A stretch of 18,047 nt of DNA from an uncultured Collinsella sp. (GTDB lineage Bacteria > Actinomycetota > Coriobacteriia > Coriobacteriales > Coriobacteriaceae), in NCBI GenBank assembly GCA_900555955.1, contig USNA01000004.1, positions 1-18,047 of the forward strand, given 5' to 3'. The notes below the pieces were generated by a model, which was not told the origin of the DNA, made no database searches, and was given only the letters and a program-made list of their open reading frames with translations. Each line of letters begins with the position of its first letter. Within the stretch, counting starts at the first letter, position 1. Below are positions 1 to 9,783 of the stretch, in pieces. The translations under genes and the position numbers were made by a program.

Positions 1-34
1 CGTCCTCCAGGAACTCGTCGCCCGCTTCGCATAA
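1..34 (+). CDS. 3' end of an unidentified plus-strand gene
   Basis: Reading frame 2 gives VLQELVARFA followed by TAA at 32-34. The gene body lies outside the window, so the product cannot be named. That this is a real gene end is inferred from the strong intrinsic terminator that begins about 24 bases after the stop and suits a transcript arriving from the left. It would converge on the lcp gene. Only ten codons are visible, so the frame choice is tentative. Confidence 0.35.
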   Translation, partial: VLQELVARFA

Positions 35-57
35 GGAGCTCGCATAATCTAGGTAAG

Positions 58-99
58 AAAAATCGCCTCGTCCTCAAAACCGAGAACGGGGCGGTTTTT
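58..99. terminator. Bidirectional intrinsic terminator
   Basis: Two 18-base arms (58-75 and 82-99) are complementary apart from wobble or mismatch positions at 63/94, 68/89 and 72/85, around a six-base loop AAAACC. The left arm starts with five A and the right arm ends with five T, so it works as a hairpin plus U-tract on either strand. It sits between the end of the plus-strand gene and the repeat downstream of lcp. Confidence 0.8.
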
Positions 100-138
100 G
101 GTGCAAGAAAAGTAGTCGGCATCGCAGGTTGAGCCAAC

Positions 139-287
139 GTCAGCGAGCGCTGCCCAGAGCGAACAAGTTGGCATGAAAAAGGCAGGGCATTGACCTTCTG
201 GTCATGCCCTGCCTTTTGAATGACAAATTGTCGCTCTGGGCGGCGCGCAGCGTCAAGCCGTTACGCGGGCTGGTAAGCCCGCGTAAC
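139..287 (-). repeat. 149-bp palindromic 3' element, copy 1 (after lcp)
   Basis: This segment is repeated at 15633-15781 with exactly the same length and orientation. Outside the stop-proximal hairpin the copies differ at only about seven positions. Two structures are present. One is a long imperfect hairpin (147-246) with outer arms CCCAGAGCGA and TCGCTCTGGG and a central terminator. The other is a perfect hairpin (260-271 with 276-287) that ends one base from the lcp stop codon. It could be a REP or MITE-like mobile repeat or a functional 3' untranslated element; the sequence alone does not decide. Confidence 0.85.
177..217 (-). terminator. Intrinsic terminator of the murA-lcp transcript
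   Basis: The arms AAAAGGCAGGGCAT (177-190) and ATGCCCTGCCTTTT (204-217) are perfectly complementary. A small inner stem GACC/GGTC surrounds the loop. A/T runs at both ends make it usable from both strands. Read from lcp it is a GC-rich hairpin followed by a U-run. Confidence 0.8.
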
Positions 288-288
288 T

Positions 289-1515
289 CTAATAGTTGGC
301 TTCGTAGCCGTTGCCGTCACCGGTGGGCTCTTCGTAGTAATCGGAGCCGTCGCTCGAATCGTCGGAATCGTCCGAGCCACCCGACGAGGTCGCGGTGCCA
401 TATGCGTAGTCCTCGGACGTATTGTTGTTGAGGTCACCGATCGTGGAGCTGGAGCCGTCTGAAAGGCCCATGGTGTTGGGACCCTTGGGATCCTCACCGG
501 CGTCGACGCGGGCCATCATTTCCTTAAGCTCGTCTTCGTAGACAAAGACATAGCTCACGCCGTCGATCATAGTGCTGTCGTCAGCATACGAAGGCAGGTT
601 GGCCGAGTAGATGCCCTCGACATCCATGCCGCGCATGGCATTGACCGTGGAGACGATATCCTGAACGCTCATATCGGTTACGAGCATATCGGACAGCGAA
701 TTAACCAGGCCAAAGATCTTCGTGGCATCGAAGTTATTGAGAATCTGGTTGGCAAGGGCGCCAAGCACCTGACGCTGATGGCGCATGCGCGTGTAATCGC
801 CGTCGGCATAGGTGTAGCGGCAGCGGGCATAGGTAAGGGCGGTAGCGCCGTCCATATGCTGCTGACCAGCGGTAATCTTAATATCCAGGTGCTCGGAATC
901 GTCGACGTCGTCGGTCGCGTTGATGTCGATACCGCCAACCGAATCAATAAGCGACTGCATGCCGTCAAAGCTGACCTCGGCATAGTGAGAAATCTGCACG
1001 CCGCACAGCTCGTTGACCGCCTGGACCATGGCCTCGGCGCCGCCATGCGTATGACAGGCGTTAATCTTCATGGTCTCGCCCTTGTACACGACCTTGGTAT
1101 CGCGCGGAATGGAGATAAGCGTTGCCTGCTTTTTCGTAGGGTCAATGCGAGCCAGGATAATCGAGTCGGCACGATACGTATCCTCGCCCGGACGACCGTC
1201 GGTACCAAGAAGCAGTACGTAGAACGGATCTTTTGCCTCATCGGTATCGACCAGAATCTGGCGCAGGTTGTTGGTAATGACATTGGAGTCACCAAGCTTG
1301 CCCATGATAGTGGCAAACCACAGACCTGCAGCGGTCGTGGCGCTCAGCAACACACCGAGCACGGCGATGAGCGCGACACGGCGAACCGTGCGGCCGCGAC
1401 GGCGCTGACGGGCGCGCTCGGAATAGCGTGCGACATTGTCGCGACTGTAGATCTTGGCCTGCGCACCAGTCGAGGGTCTTCGGGTGTTATCCGCTAGGGG
1501 CTTCTTGTTAAACAT
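289..1515 (-). CDS. LytR-CpsA-Psr (LCP) family cell-wall glycopolymer ligase
   Basis: LCP proteins transfer undecaprenyl-linked glycopolymers to peptidoglycan on the outer face of the membrane. The 408-residue product has a basic cytoplasmic N-terminus, one membrane segment at about residues 47-70, and then the LCP domain. Family motifs visible are LLLGTDGR, RADSIILARIDP, LISIPRDT, a KINACHTHGG segment and the later YTRMRHQRQV arginine motif. The last 65 or so residues are Ser/Asp/Gly/Glu-rich and probably disordered. ATG at 1515 is preferred because AGG lies six bases upstream; a TTG two codons earlier has no room for a ribosome site. The start is 12 bases after the murA stop, so the two genes are probably co-transcribed. 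The exact polymer substrate cannot be assigned. Confidence 0.93.
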   Translation of the reverse strand: MFNKKPLADNTRRPSTGAQAKIYSRDNVARYSERARQRRRGRTVRRVALIAVLGVLLSATTAAGLWFATIMGKLGDSNVITNNLRQILVDTDEAKDPFYVLLLGTDGRPGEDTYRADSIILARIDPTKKQATLISIPRDTKVVYKGETMKINACHTHGGAEAMVQAVNELCGVQISHYAEVSFDGMQSLIDSVGGIDINATDDVDDSEHLDIKITAGQQHMDGATALTYARCRYTYADGDYTRMRHQRQVLGALANQILNNFDATKIFGLVNSLSDMLVTDMSVQDIVSTVNAMRGMDVEGIYSANLPSYADDSTMIDGVSYVFVYEDELKEMMARVDAGEDPKGPNTMGLSDGSSSTIGDLNNNTSEDYAYGTATSSGGSDDSDDSSDGSDYYEEPTGDGNGYEANY

Positions 1516-1527
1516 AGGCAACCTGCA

Positions 1528-2811
1528 TTAGTAGATGACGGGATCGGGAACGGTGGCATGTTCGACATGCGCGCCAAGCGCCTGCAGCTTTTCGACAAAC
1601 TGCTCGTAGCCACGTTTGATGTGATGGATGGCCGAGACCTCGGTAACGCCATCGGCGATAAGACCGGCAACCACAAGAGCCGCGCCGCCACGCAGGTCGG
1701 GTGAGGTGACCTGTGCGCCCGAGAAGCCCTTGACGCCGTGAATCATGGCGTGATGGCTCTCGATACGAATATCGGCACCCATACGCACGAGCTCGGAGGC
1801 GAACATGAAGCGGTTCTCGAAGATGTTCTCGGTAATTACGGAGCTTCCGTCGGCAAGGGCCGAAAGCACCATGATCTGCGCCTGCATGTCGGTCGGGAAA
1901 CCCGGGAACGGAAGCGTCTGGATATCGACCGGCTTGATGCGCTCGGCGCGATTGACGTGGACACCGTTCTCGATACGCTCGCACTCGATGCCCATAAGTT
2001 CCATCTTTTTGAGCACCATGCCCAGGTGGATGGGGCAGAAGCCCGTAACATCGACGCCGCGTTCATCGGCCATGAGGGCGCCGGCGACGATAAAGGTGCC
2101 GGCCTCGATACGGTCTCCCACCACGCAATGGGTAACGGGATGCAGCTCCTCCACGCCCTCGATGGTCACGACGGGCGTGCCCGCGCCGATGATCTTGGCA
2201 CCCATCTCGTTGAGCATGTTGGCGAGGTCGACGATCTCGGGCTCGCGGGCCGCGTTGTCGATAACCGTGGTACCCTGCGCGCGCACGGATGCCATAATGA
2301 GGTTCTCGGTCGCACCGACACTGGCAAACTCGAGCGTGACGGTGGTACCGCGCAGACCTTGGGGCGCATTAGCGTTGATGTAGCCGTGGGCGGTGTCGAA
2401 CTCGACGCCCAGAGCCTCGAGACCCAAGATATGCATATCGATCTTACGAGCGCCTAGGTTGCAGCCGCCCGGCATGGCGATCTTGGCGCGATGGAAACGA
2501 CCCAGCAGGGGGCCCATCACGGCCGTAGAGGCGCGCATCTTGGCGACAAGCTCGTAGGGAGCCTCCCAGGAATCAACCTGGGATGTATCGATTTCGAGCG
2601 TGTGCTCATCGAGAACTTCAATCGTGGCGCCCATGCCCTTGAGCACCTTGCCCATCACGTGGACATCGGAAATATCGGGCACGTTCTGCAGCGTCGTCTT
2701 GCCCGGCGCCAGAAGCGTTGCCGCCATGAGTTTGAGCGCGGAGTTCTTGGCACCCGAGACGGGCACGGAGCCTCCGATGGCGTGGCCACCCTCAACGCGG
2801 ATAATATCCAA
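1528..2811 (-). CDS. murA: UDP-N-acetylglucosamine 1-carboxyvinyltransferase MurA
   Basis: MurA adds enolpyruvate from phosphoenolpyruvate to UDP-GlcNAc, the first committed step of peptidoglycan synthesis, in the cytoplasm. The 427-residue length is typical. Visible landmarks are the N-terminal SGAKNSALKL motif with Lys22, RAS at 93-95, and PGGCNLGAR with the catalytic cysteine at residue 117 (Cys115 in E. coli numbering). The PGFPTDMQAQ segment carries the catalytic aspartate. Because the cysteine is kept, the enzyme belongs to the fosfomycin-binding type. The start is TTG, supported by AAAGGG six bases upstream and by the normal N-terminus. An intrinsic terminator ends one base before that ribosome site, so expression may depend on read-through from the atp operon. 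lcp follows closely. Confidence 0.97.
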   Translation of the reverse strand: MDIIRVEGGHAIGGSVPVSGAKNSALKLMAATLLAPGKTTLQNVPDISDVHVMGKVLKGMGATIEVLDEHTLEIDTSQVDSWEAPYELVAKMRASTAVMGPLLGRFHRAKIAMPGGCNLGARKIDMHILGLEALGVEFDTAHGYINANAPQGLRGTTVTLEFASVGATENLIMASVRAQGTTVIDNAAREPEIVDLANMLNEMGAKIIGAGTPVVTIEGVEELHPVTHCVVGDRIEAGTFIVAGALMADERGVDVTGFCPIHLGMVLKKMELMGIECERIENGVHVNRAERIKPVDIQTLPFPGFPTDMQAQIMVLSALADGSSVITENIFENRFMFASELVRMGADIRIESHHAMIHGVKGFSGAQVTSPDLRGGAALVVAGLIADGVTEVSAIHHIKRGYEQFVEKLQALGAHVEHATVPDPVIY

Positions 2812-2824
2812 GGTCTACCCTTTC

Positions 2825-2863
2825 AAAAAGCATGCCCGGGGTGGCTGGGCCATCCCGGGCATG
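2825..2863 (-). terminator. Intrinsic terminator/attenuator between atpC and murA
   Basis: Perfect 10-base arms CATGCCCGGG (2831-2840) and CCCGGGCATG (2854-2863) continue, after one mismatch, into four more inner pairs around a three-base loop. On the minus strand the stem is followed by C and then five U (2829-2825). The murA ribosome site AAAGGG (2823-2818) comes one base later. A smaller hairpin GTTCG/CGAAC (2868-2872, 2881-2885) lies just before it. Confidence 0.82.
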
Positions 2864-2899
2864 ATGTGTTCGCAAATGGTCGAACGCTAAATCGTTTGA

Positions 2900-3292
2900 C
2901 TATTGGGCAAGCTTGAGCTTACACCATGCGATTTCATTATAGAGGTAGGCGCGGCGTGCATCATCCTCCGACAAATTACCCAGCTTCTCTTCAAAACCTT
3001 GAATATCAGCTTTAACCTTGTCGGCATCGACGGTCGCCAAATCGCAAGCGCGCTCGGCGAGAACGGTCACGACATCGTCCGCAACCTGGGCATAGCCGCC
3101 GGCCACGGCAAACGTGTGGTCGACAGTGCCCATGGCCTTATCGGAAACGCGAACGTAACCGCGGTCGATCGTGCAGATTTCGCTGGAGTGAGCAGGCAGA
3201 ACGCCAAACTCGCCATCCGTAGACGGAATCGACACAAACGCAGCGTCACCCTCATAGGCGAGGCTCACGGGGCACACGATGCGGATACGCAT
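2900..3292 (-). CDS. atpC: F1Fo ATP synthase subunit epsilon
   Basis: Epsilon is part of the central stalk. It couples gamma to the c ring and can inhibit ATP hydrolysis through its C-terminal helices. The 130-residue protein has the N-terminal beta-sandwich with the FVSIPSTDGEFGVLPAHS segment and the AVAGGYAQV segment. The C-terminal alpha-helical hairpin (about residues 85-130) is complete. It starts three bases after the atpD stop, with a GGGGGAGAAG ribosome site that overlaps the end of atpD. It is the last gene of the atp operon and is followed by an intrinsic terminator. Confidence 0.96.
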   Translation of the reverse strand: MRIRIVCPVSLAYEGDAAFVSIPSTDGEFGVLPAHSSEICTIDRGYVRVSDKAMGTVDHTFAVAGGYAQVADDVVTVLAERACDLATVDADKVKADIQGFEEKLGNLSEDDARRAYLYNEIAWCKLKLAQ

Positions 3293-3295
3293 AAC

Positions 3296-5658
<2,363 letters not shown>

Positions 5659-5663
5659 GGGGC

Positions 5664-7262
5664 TTAGTTCTCCTCTGATCCAGAAACATCCGAATGGTGC
5701 TTGGCCATGAACTGCTGCTTGAAGTCGCCGATGACGCGCAAGAGCTCAGCCTTGGTGTCATCATCGATCTTCTTGGCGCGAACCTTGTCGAGCAGCGAGC
5801 CAAAGCCATTGTCCATGTACTCGATGAGCTCGGCACGGAAAGGCAGCACGTCGGCGATCTCCAGGTCATCCAGGAAGCCCTCGTTGCCAGCGAACAGCGT
5901 AACGATCTGCTCGGAAACCTCGAACGGCTTGTAGCGCGGCTGCTTAAGGAGCTCGGTCATGCGAGCGCCGTGGGTAAGCTGCTTTTGCGTGGCCTCGTCG
6001 AGGTCGGAGCCGAACTGCGTAAAGCCGGCGAGCTCCTGGTACGAAGCAAGGTCCAGACGGAGGTTGCCGGCGACCTGCTTCATAGCCTTGGTCTGTGCGT
6101 CGCCACCGACGCGGGACACGGAGATGCCCACGTCGACTGCCGGGCGCTGGCCCTGGAAGAAGAGCTCGGACTGCAGGTAGATCTGACCATCGGTAATGGA
6201 AATGACGTTGGTCGGAATGTAGGCCGAGACGTCGCCGTCCTGGGTCTCGATGATCGGCAGGGCCGGCATGGAGCCGTAACCGTTCTTCTTTGACATCTTG
6301 ACGGCACGCTCGAGCAGACGAGAGTGCAGGTAGAAGATGTCGCCAGGATAGGCCTCGCGTCCGGGCGGACGATGCAGCGTCAACGACATCTGACGGTATG
6401 CCACGGCCTGCTTGGACAGGTCGTCGTAGATGACGAGCACGTGGCCTCCGGGATTGGTCTCGCTGGCGGGCTTGCCGTCCTCGCCGTTGTACATGAAGAA
6501 CTCGCCGATAGCGGCACCGGCCATAGGCGCGATGTACTGCATAGGGGCGGAATCGGCAGCGGTTGCCGAAACGATGATGGTGTATTCGAGCGCACCGTGC
6601 TGAGCGAGGGTCTCGCGGATGTTGGCAACCGTGGAGGCCTTCTGGCCGATGGCGACATAGATGCAGACCATGCCCTTGCCGCGCTGGTTGAGGATAGCGT
6701 CGATGGCGATGGCGGTCTTACCGGTCTTACGGTCGCCGATGATGAGCTCACGCTGACCACGGCCGATAGGCACCATGGAGTCGATGGCCAACAGACCGGT
6801 CTGAACCGGCTCACACACCGGGGTACGGTCGATGACGCCGGGGGCCTTAAACTCGATAGGACGACGGTGCGTGGCGACAATGTCACCCAAACCGTCGATA
6901 GGCTGGCCGAGCGGATTGACGACGCGGCCGAGCATGGCACGGCTCACGGGGATATCCATAATGCGGCCAGTGGTGCGGCACTCGTCGCCTTCCTTGATGG
7001 AGTCGACGGCACCAAACAGAACGGCGCCGACCTCGTCACGGTCAAGGTTCTGGGCAAGGCCGAAGACGGTCTCACCGGTATCGGAGCTCTTGAACTCCAG
7101 AAGCTCGCCTGCCATGGCGCTCTTGAGGCCGGAGACGCGCGCGATGCCGTCGCCTACCTCGTCGACCGTTGAAACCTCATGCGTATCGACCGTCGCGGAG
7201 AGGCTCGTGAGCTGCTCCTGCAGTTTCTTGGCGATATCCTGGGCATTGAGGGTTTCGGACAT
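5664..7262 (-). CDS. atpA: F1Fo ATP synthase subunit alpha
   Basis: Alpha carries the non-catalytic nucleotide sites and supplies the arginine finger to beta. The 532-residue protein has the P-loop GDRKTGKT at residues 176-183 and the [10 protein letters not shown] segment with the finger Arg384. At about residues 259-272 it has a Gly/Pro/Asn-rich loop ([17 protein letters not shown]) that is about 11 residues longer than the same place in E. coli alpha as I recall it. The ATG overlaps the atpH stop by one base (TAATG). Confidence 0.98.
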   Translation of the reverse strand: MSETLNAQDIAKKLQEQLTSLSATVDTHEVSTVDEVGDGIARVSGLKSAMAGELLEFKSSDTGETVFGLAQNLDRDEVGAVLFGAVDSIKEGDECRTTGRIMDIPVSRAMLGRVVNPLGQPIDGLGDIVATHRRPIEFKAPGVIDRTPVCEPVQTGLLAIDSMVPIGRGQRELIIGDRKTGKTAIAIDAILNQRGKGMVCIYVAIGQKASTVANIRETLAQHGALEYTIIVSATAADSAPMQYIAPMAGAAIGEFFMYNGEDGKPASETNPGGHVLVIYDDLSKQAVAYRQMSLTLHRPPGREAYPGDIFYLHSRLLERAVKMSKKNGYGSMPALPIIETQDGDVSAYIPTNVISITDGQIYLQSELFFQGQRPAVDVGISVSRVGGDAQTKAMKQVAGNLRLDLASYQELAGFTQFGSDLDEATQKQLTHGARMTELLKQPRYKPFEVSEQIVTLFAGNEGFLDDLEIADVLPFRAELIEYMDNGFGSLLDKVRAKKIDDDTKAELLRVIGDFKQQFMAKHHSDVSGSEEN

Positions 7263-7738
7263 TAGGCTTCACCTCCGTACGAATTAGCAGAGTTTGCGAG
7301 GGTCTCCTGCGCGACGCGCAGCTGCGTCTTGACGGAAATGTCACGACGCTCGCCGCGGGCCTCGAGCACCAGGCCGCCCACGATAGACGGGTCGACCTGC
7401 TCGATAAGGAATACCTTGCGACCGAAGTCCTGCTCGCATTTCTTAGTGATGGTTTGACGCAGCTCGTCGTCGAGCGGGATCGCCGTGGTGACGGTCACGC
7501 CCACTACATCCTCGTCTTCCTCGGCAACATACTTAAAGGCAGCTGCCACCTTGGGAAGAAGGTCGAGCTGGTCGCGCTTGGACATGGTGTCGAGCACGGC
7601 GATGATCTCGGGGCTGGCGCTAGCCAGGCGCTCGATCATCTCGATGTCCTCGAACACATGGTTCTCGGCCTTAGCGGCTTCCAGAAGGGAGCGCGCGTAG
7701 GTCTCGAGCACCTTGTCCTGATAGCGGCTAGTCGGCAT
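7262..7738 (-). CDS. atpH: F1Fo ATP synthase subunit delta
   Basis: Delta sits on top of F1 and links it to the peripheral stalk formed by subunit b. The 158-residue protein is somewhat shorter than the usual 175-185. It keeps the N-terminal helical domain ([12 protein letters not shown]) and the C-terminal signature [19 protein letters not shown]. Its start overlaps the end of atpF by 11 bases, and its stop overlaps the atpA start by one base. Identification rests on the C-terminal signature and on its place between atpF and atpA. Confidence 0.93.
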   Translation of the reverse strand: MPTSRYQDKVLETYARSLLEAAKAENHVFEDIEMIERLASASPEIIAVLDTMSKRDQLDLLPKVAAAFKYVAEEDEDVVGVTVTTAIPLDDELRQTITKKCEQDFGRKVFLIEQVDPSIVGGLVLEARGERRDISVKTQLRVAQETLANSANSYGGEA

Positions 7739-8330
7739 TCAGGCTACCTGCTTCCTGGATGTAGCGCTCGATGAGCTTCTTCTGCTCGGCCTCGTCCTCG
7801 AGTGCCTCGCCCACGATCTTGGTGGCGACGGCAACGGACAGGTCGGCGATGGAGCTCGCGGCACCGGCGTAGATGGACTTGCGCTCGTCCTCGACGGTCG
7901 TATGGGCCTTGGCGATGATCTCCTCGGCCTCCTTGTGAGCAGCCTCGATGATACGGGCGCGCTCGGACTCGGCGTCCTTACGGGCCTCGAGAACGATGTC
8001 GGCAGCCTGACGACGGGCGTCGGTGACGATCGAGTCGGACTCAGCGCGCTTGGCGATAGCCTCCTGCTTGGTCTTCTCGGCCTCGTCGAGGCTCTCCTCG
8101 ATCTTCTTGCCGCGCTCCTCCATGGTTTTCATGATGCCCGGCAGGGCGACCTTGGCCAGCACGATCCAGATAATCAGGAAGGCGATAAGCGCCGGGATGA
8201 ACTCCGCCATCTTAGGGATGAGGATGTCCGCACCGGCAGCGCCGTCCTCGGCGAACGCGGAAACCGGCATGAGCAGCGCGGCCGCGGACGCGGAGAGTGC
8301 GATCGCGCTCTTCTGGGATGAAAGATTCAT
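7728..8330 (-). CDS. atpF: F1Fo ATP synthase subunit b with signal-like N-terminus
   Basis: Subunit b forms the peripheral stator stalk. The 200-residue protein has a membrane segment at about residues 43-62 (EFIPALIAFLIIWIVLAKVA). A long Glu/Lys/Ala/Arg-rich helix (about 66-195) follows, as expected for the stalk. Unusually, it begins with a separate 27-residue stretch: a short polar start, a hydrophobic run ALSASAAALLMPV, and the signal-peptidase-like site SAFA before EDGA. The usual b subunit starts directly before its membrane segment. GGAG lies eight bases before the ATG. The start is 15 bases after the atpE stop. Confidence 0.95.
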   Translation of the reverse strand: MNLSSQKSAIALSASAAALLMPVSAFAEDGAAGADILIPKMAEFIPALIAFLIIWIVLAKVALPGIMKTMEERGKKIEESLDEAEKTKQEAIAKRAESDSIVTDARRQAADIVLEARKDAESERARIIEAAHKEAEEIIAKAHTTVEDERKSIYAGAASSIADLSVAVATKIVGEALEDEAEQKKLIERYIQEAGSLNAD

Positions 8331-8345
8331 ACTTGACGCTCCGTG

Positions 8346-8540
8346 CTATTTAACGATCAGCGCGACAACGAAGCCGATCAGAGCCAGAGCCTCGCCGAAG
8401 GCGGAGCCCATGATGAAGACGGTGAACACGCGGCCCTGGACCTCAGGCTGACGGGCCATAGCACCCGTAGCACCCAGAGCAGACAGGCCGATAGCAAGAC
8501 CAGCGCCGATAACACCGAGACCGTAACCGATAACTCCCAC
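8346..8540 (-). CDS. atpE: F1Fo ATP synthase subunit c (very short)
   Basis: Subunit c forms the membrane rotor ring. The 64-residue protein has helix 1 (about 3-24), the conserved polar loop ARQPE (29-33) and helix 2 (about 38-63). The ion-binding carboxylate is Glu50, in GEALALIG. The residue after Glu50 is Ala rather than the Ser/Thr found in sodium-binding rings, which suggests proton coupling. It aligns without gaps to Streptomyces-type c from GYGL onward but lacks their N-terminal extension of about 12 residues. The start is GTG with AAAGGAGG four bases upstream. An in-frame TAA about 27 bases upstream rules out a longer product. Confidence 0.95.
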   Translation of the reverse strand: MGVIGYGLGVIGAGLAIGLSALGATGAMARQPEVQGRVFTVFIMGSAFGEALALIGFVVALIVK

Positions 8541-8664
8541 GATTCCTCCTTTGTCGTGCGTGTCTTATTTCACGCAGGATAACCTTTTTATAACTGCCGG
8601 GCTCCATGGGTACGGGCACCGGCGGTTTAACGAATTGCCTTACCTTTAAGGCGCGAACGGAAGA
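8541..8664 (-). promoter_or_regulatory. atpB-atpE intercistronic leader of atpE
   Basis: This 124-base spacer is by far the largest gap inside the atp operon; the other junctions overlap or are at most about 15 bases. It holds a GC-rich stretch, an A/U-rich stretch with AGTTATAAAAAGGTTAT, a small hairpin GCGTG/CACGC, and then a strong ribosome site AAAGGAGG. In other bacteria the atpB-atpE gap helps raise c-subunit translation to match ring stoichiometry; a similar role here is inferred. Confidence 0.5.
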
Positions 8665-9468
8665 CTACTCCTCCTCCGCAACCTCCTCTGCCTCGGAGAC
8701 ATACACGGCGGTAAGGACCGTGAAGACGTAAGCCTGGATGGCGCCGACCACAAGCTCGATCGTATAAATCAGGATGAGGATGGCAAGCCAGGCCAGCGAA
8801 GGCAGGGCGCCGACGGCGTGGGCCGCGGAAACCTGCTGAAGCAGCGGCTGCATGAACATGCTCGCCATGATGGCGAACGAGCCCATGACCACGTGTCCTG
8901 CGAACATGTTGCAGAACAGACGGACGGCGAGCGTGATGAGGCGCAGGAAGGTCGAGAAAAGCTCGACGACCCACACAAGCACGTTCATCGGGAAGCTCAC
9001 GCCCTGCGGGGCGAGGCTCTTGATGTATCCAATCACGCCGTGAGCCTTGCATCCGTAGTAGATGAAATACACGAAGGCGAAGATGGCGAGCGCGGCGGTG
9101 GAGCCGATTGCGCCGGTGCCGGGCTTCATTCCCGGGATCAAGCCGATCATGTTATTGATCAGGATGAACAGGAAAAGCGAGCACAGGAACGGGAAGTGCT
9201 TCTTCCAGTTCTCACCCACGACACCCTTGCCGATATCGTTCTCGACGTACTCGATGATGTACTCGAAACCGTTGACGAAGAAGCCCTTGGGAACCAGGGT
9301 CTGCTTCTTCTTGAACACGGCCAGGACGATCAGGAGCACGATCGTGGAGACGATCAGCCAAAACGAGTACTGCGTGATGCCGCAGCTCAGATCGCCCACG
9401 ACGGGGGTGGAGCTGAACTCGCTGACCAGATGATTAATCTCATCAGGCAGCTTTTCAAAAATTTCCAC
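8665..9468 (-). CDS. atpB: F1Fo ATP synthase subunit a
   Basis: Subunit a provides the proton half-channels next to the c ring. The 267-residue protein has several membrane segments. The conserved segment LITLAVRLFCNMFAGH carries the essential arginine at residue 183 (Arg210 in E. coli), and the C-terminal membrane segment IELVVGAIQAYVF carries Glu239 and Gln245. The tail is acidic (SEAEEVAEEE). The start is GTG with AAAGG six bases upstream; that ribosome site overlaps the stop of the upstream atpI-like gene. Confidence 0.97.
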   Translation of the reverse strand: MEIFEKLPDEINHLVSEFSSTPVVGDLSCGITQYSFWLIVSTIVLLIVLAVFKKKQTLVPKGFFVNGFEYIIEYVENDIGKGVVGENWKKHFPFLCSLFLFILINNMIGLIPGMKPGTGAIGSTAALAIFAFVYFIYYGCKAHGVIGYIKSLAPQGVSFPMNVLVWVVELFSTFLRLITLAVRLFCNMFAGHVVMGSFAIMASMFMQPLLQQVSAAHAVGALPSLAWLAILILIYTIELVVGAIQAYVFTVLTAVYVSEAEEVAEEE

Positions 9469-9471
9469 GAC

Positions 9472-9783
9472 TTACCTTTCGACCTCATGAGGATCTCGCA
9501 GCGCCTTGGCGACGCGAACCGTGCAGGCGGCCATAAAGGCCACGAAGCCGATCGCCTCGCCCAGGAGGAACATGCGAAATGCCTCTCCGAACAACACAAA
9601 CACAACCAAGGTAAAGACGAGCAGGGCGATTGCCGAGACCGCCAGACTCACCATACCCTTGAGCATGTCCGCATTCTGCTTATCGTCAAGAACCGGCTTG
9701 AGCGTAAAGACAAAGGGAAGGAAGGCAATTGCGCCCGCGATGGCGCCTGCAACGATAGCGAGCAGATCGGCTATCTGAAACAC
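9472..9783 (-). CDS. AtpI-like small membrane protein leading the atp operon
   Basis: The product (103 residues from the preferred start) has four hydrophobic segments and a short basic tail (RVAKALRDPHEVER). Its place directly before atpB and behind the operon promoter suits the AtpI/UncI group, which assists c-ring assembly, but I see no decisive family motif. GTG at 9783 is preferred, with GAGG six bases upstream. A longer frame from a TTG at 9858 would overlap and extend upstream of the -10 box and so lie outside the expected transcript. Confidence 0.65.
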   Translation of the reverse strand: MFQIADLLAIVAGAIAGAIAFLPFVFTLKPVLDDKQNADMLKGMVSLAVSAIALLVFTLVVFVLFGEAFRMFLLGEAIGFVAFMAACTVRVAKALRDPHEVER

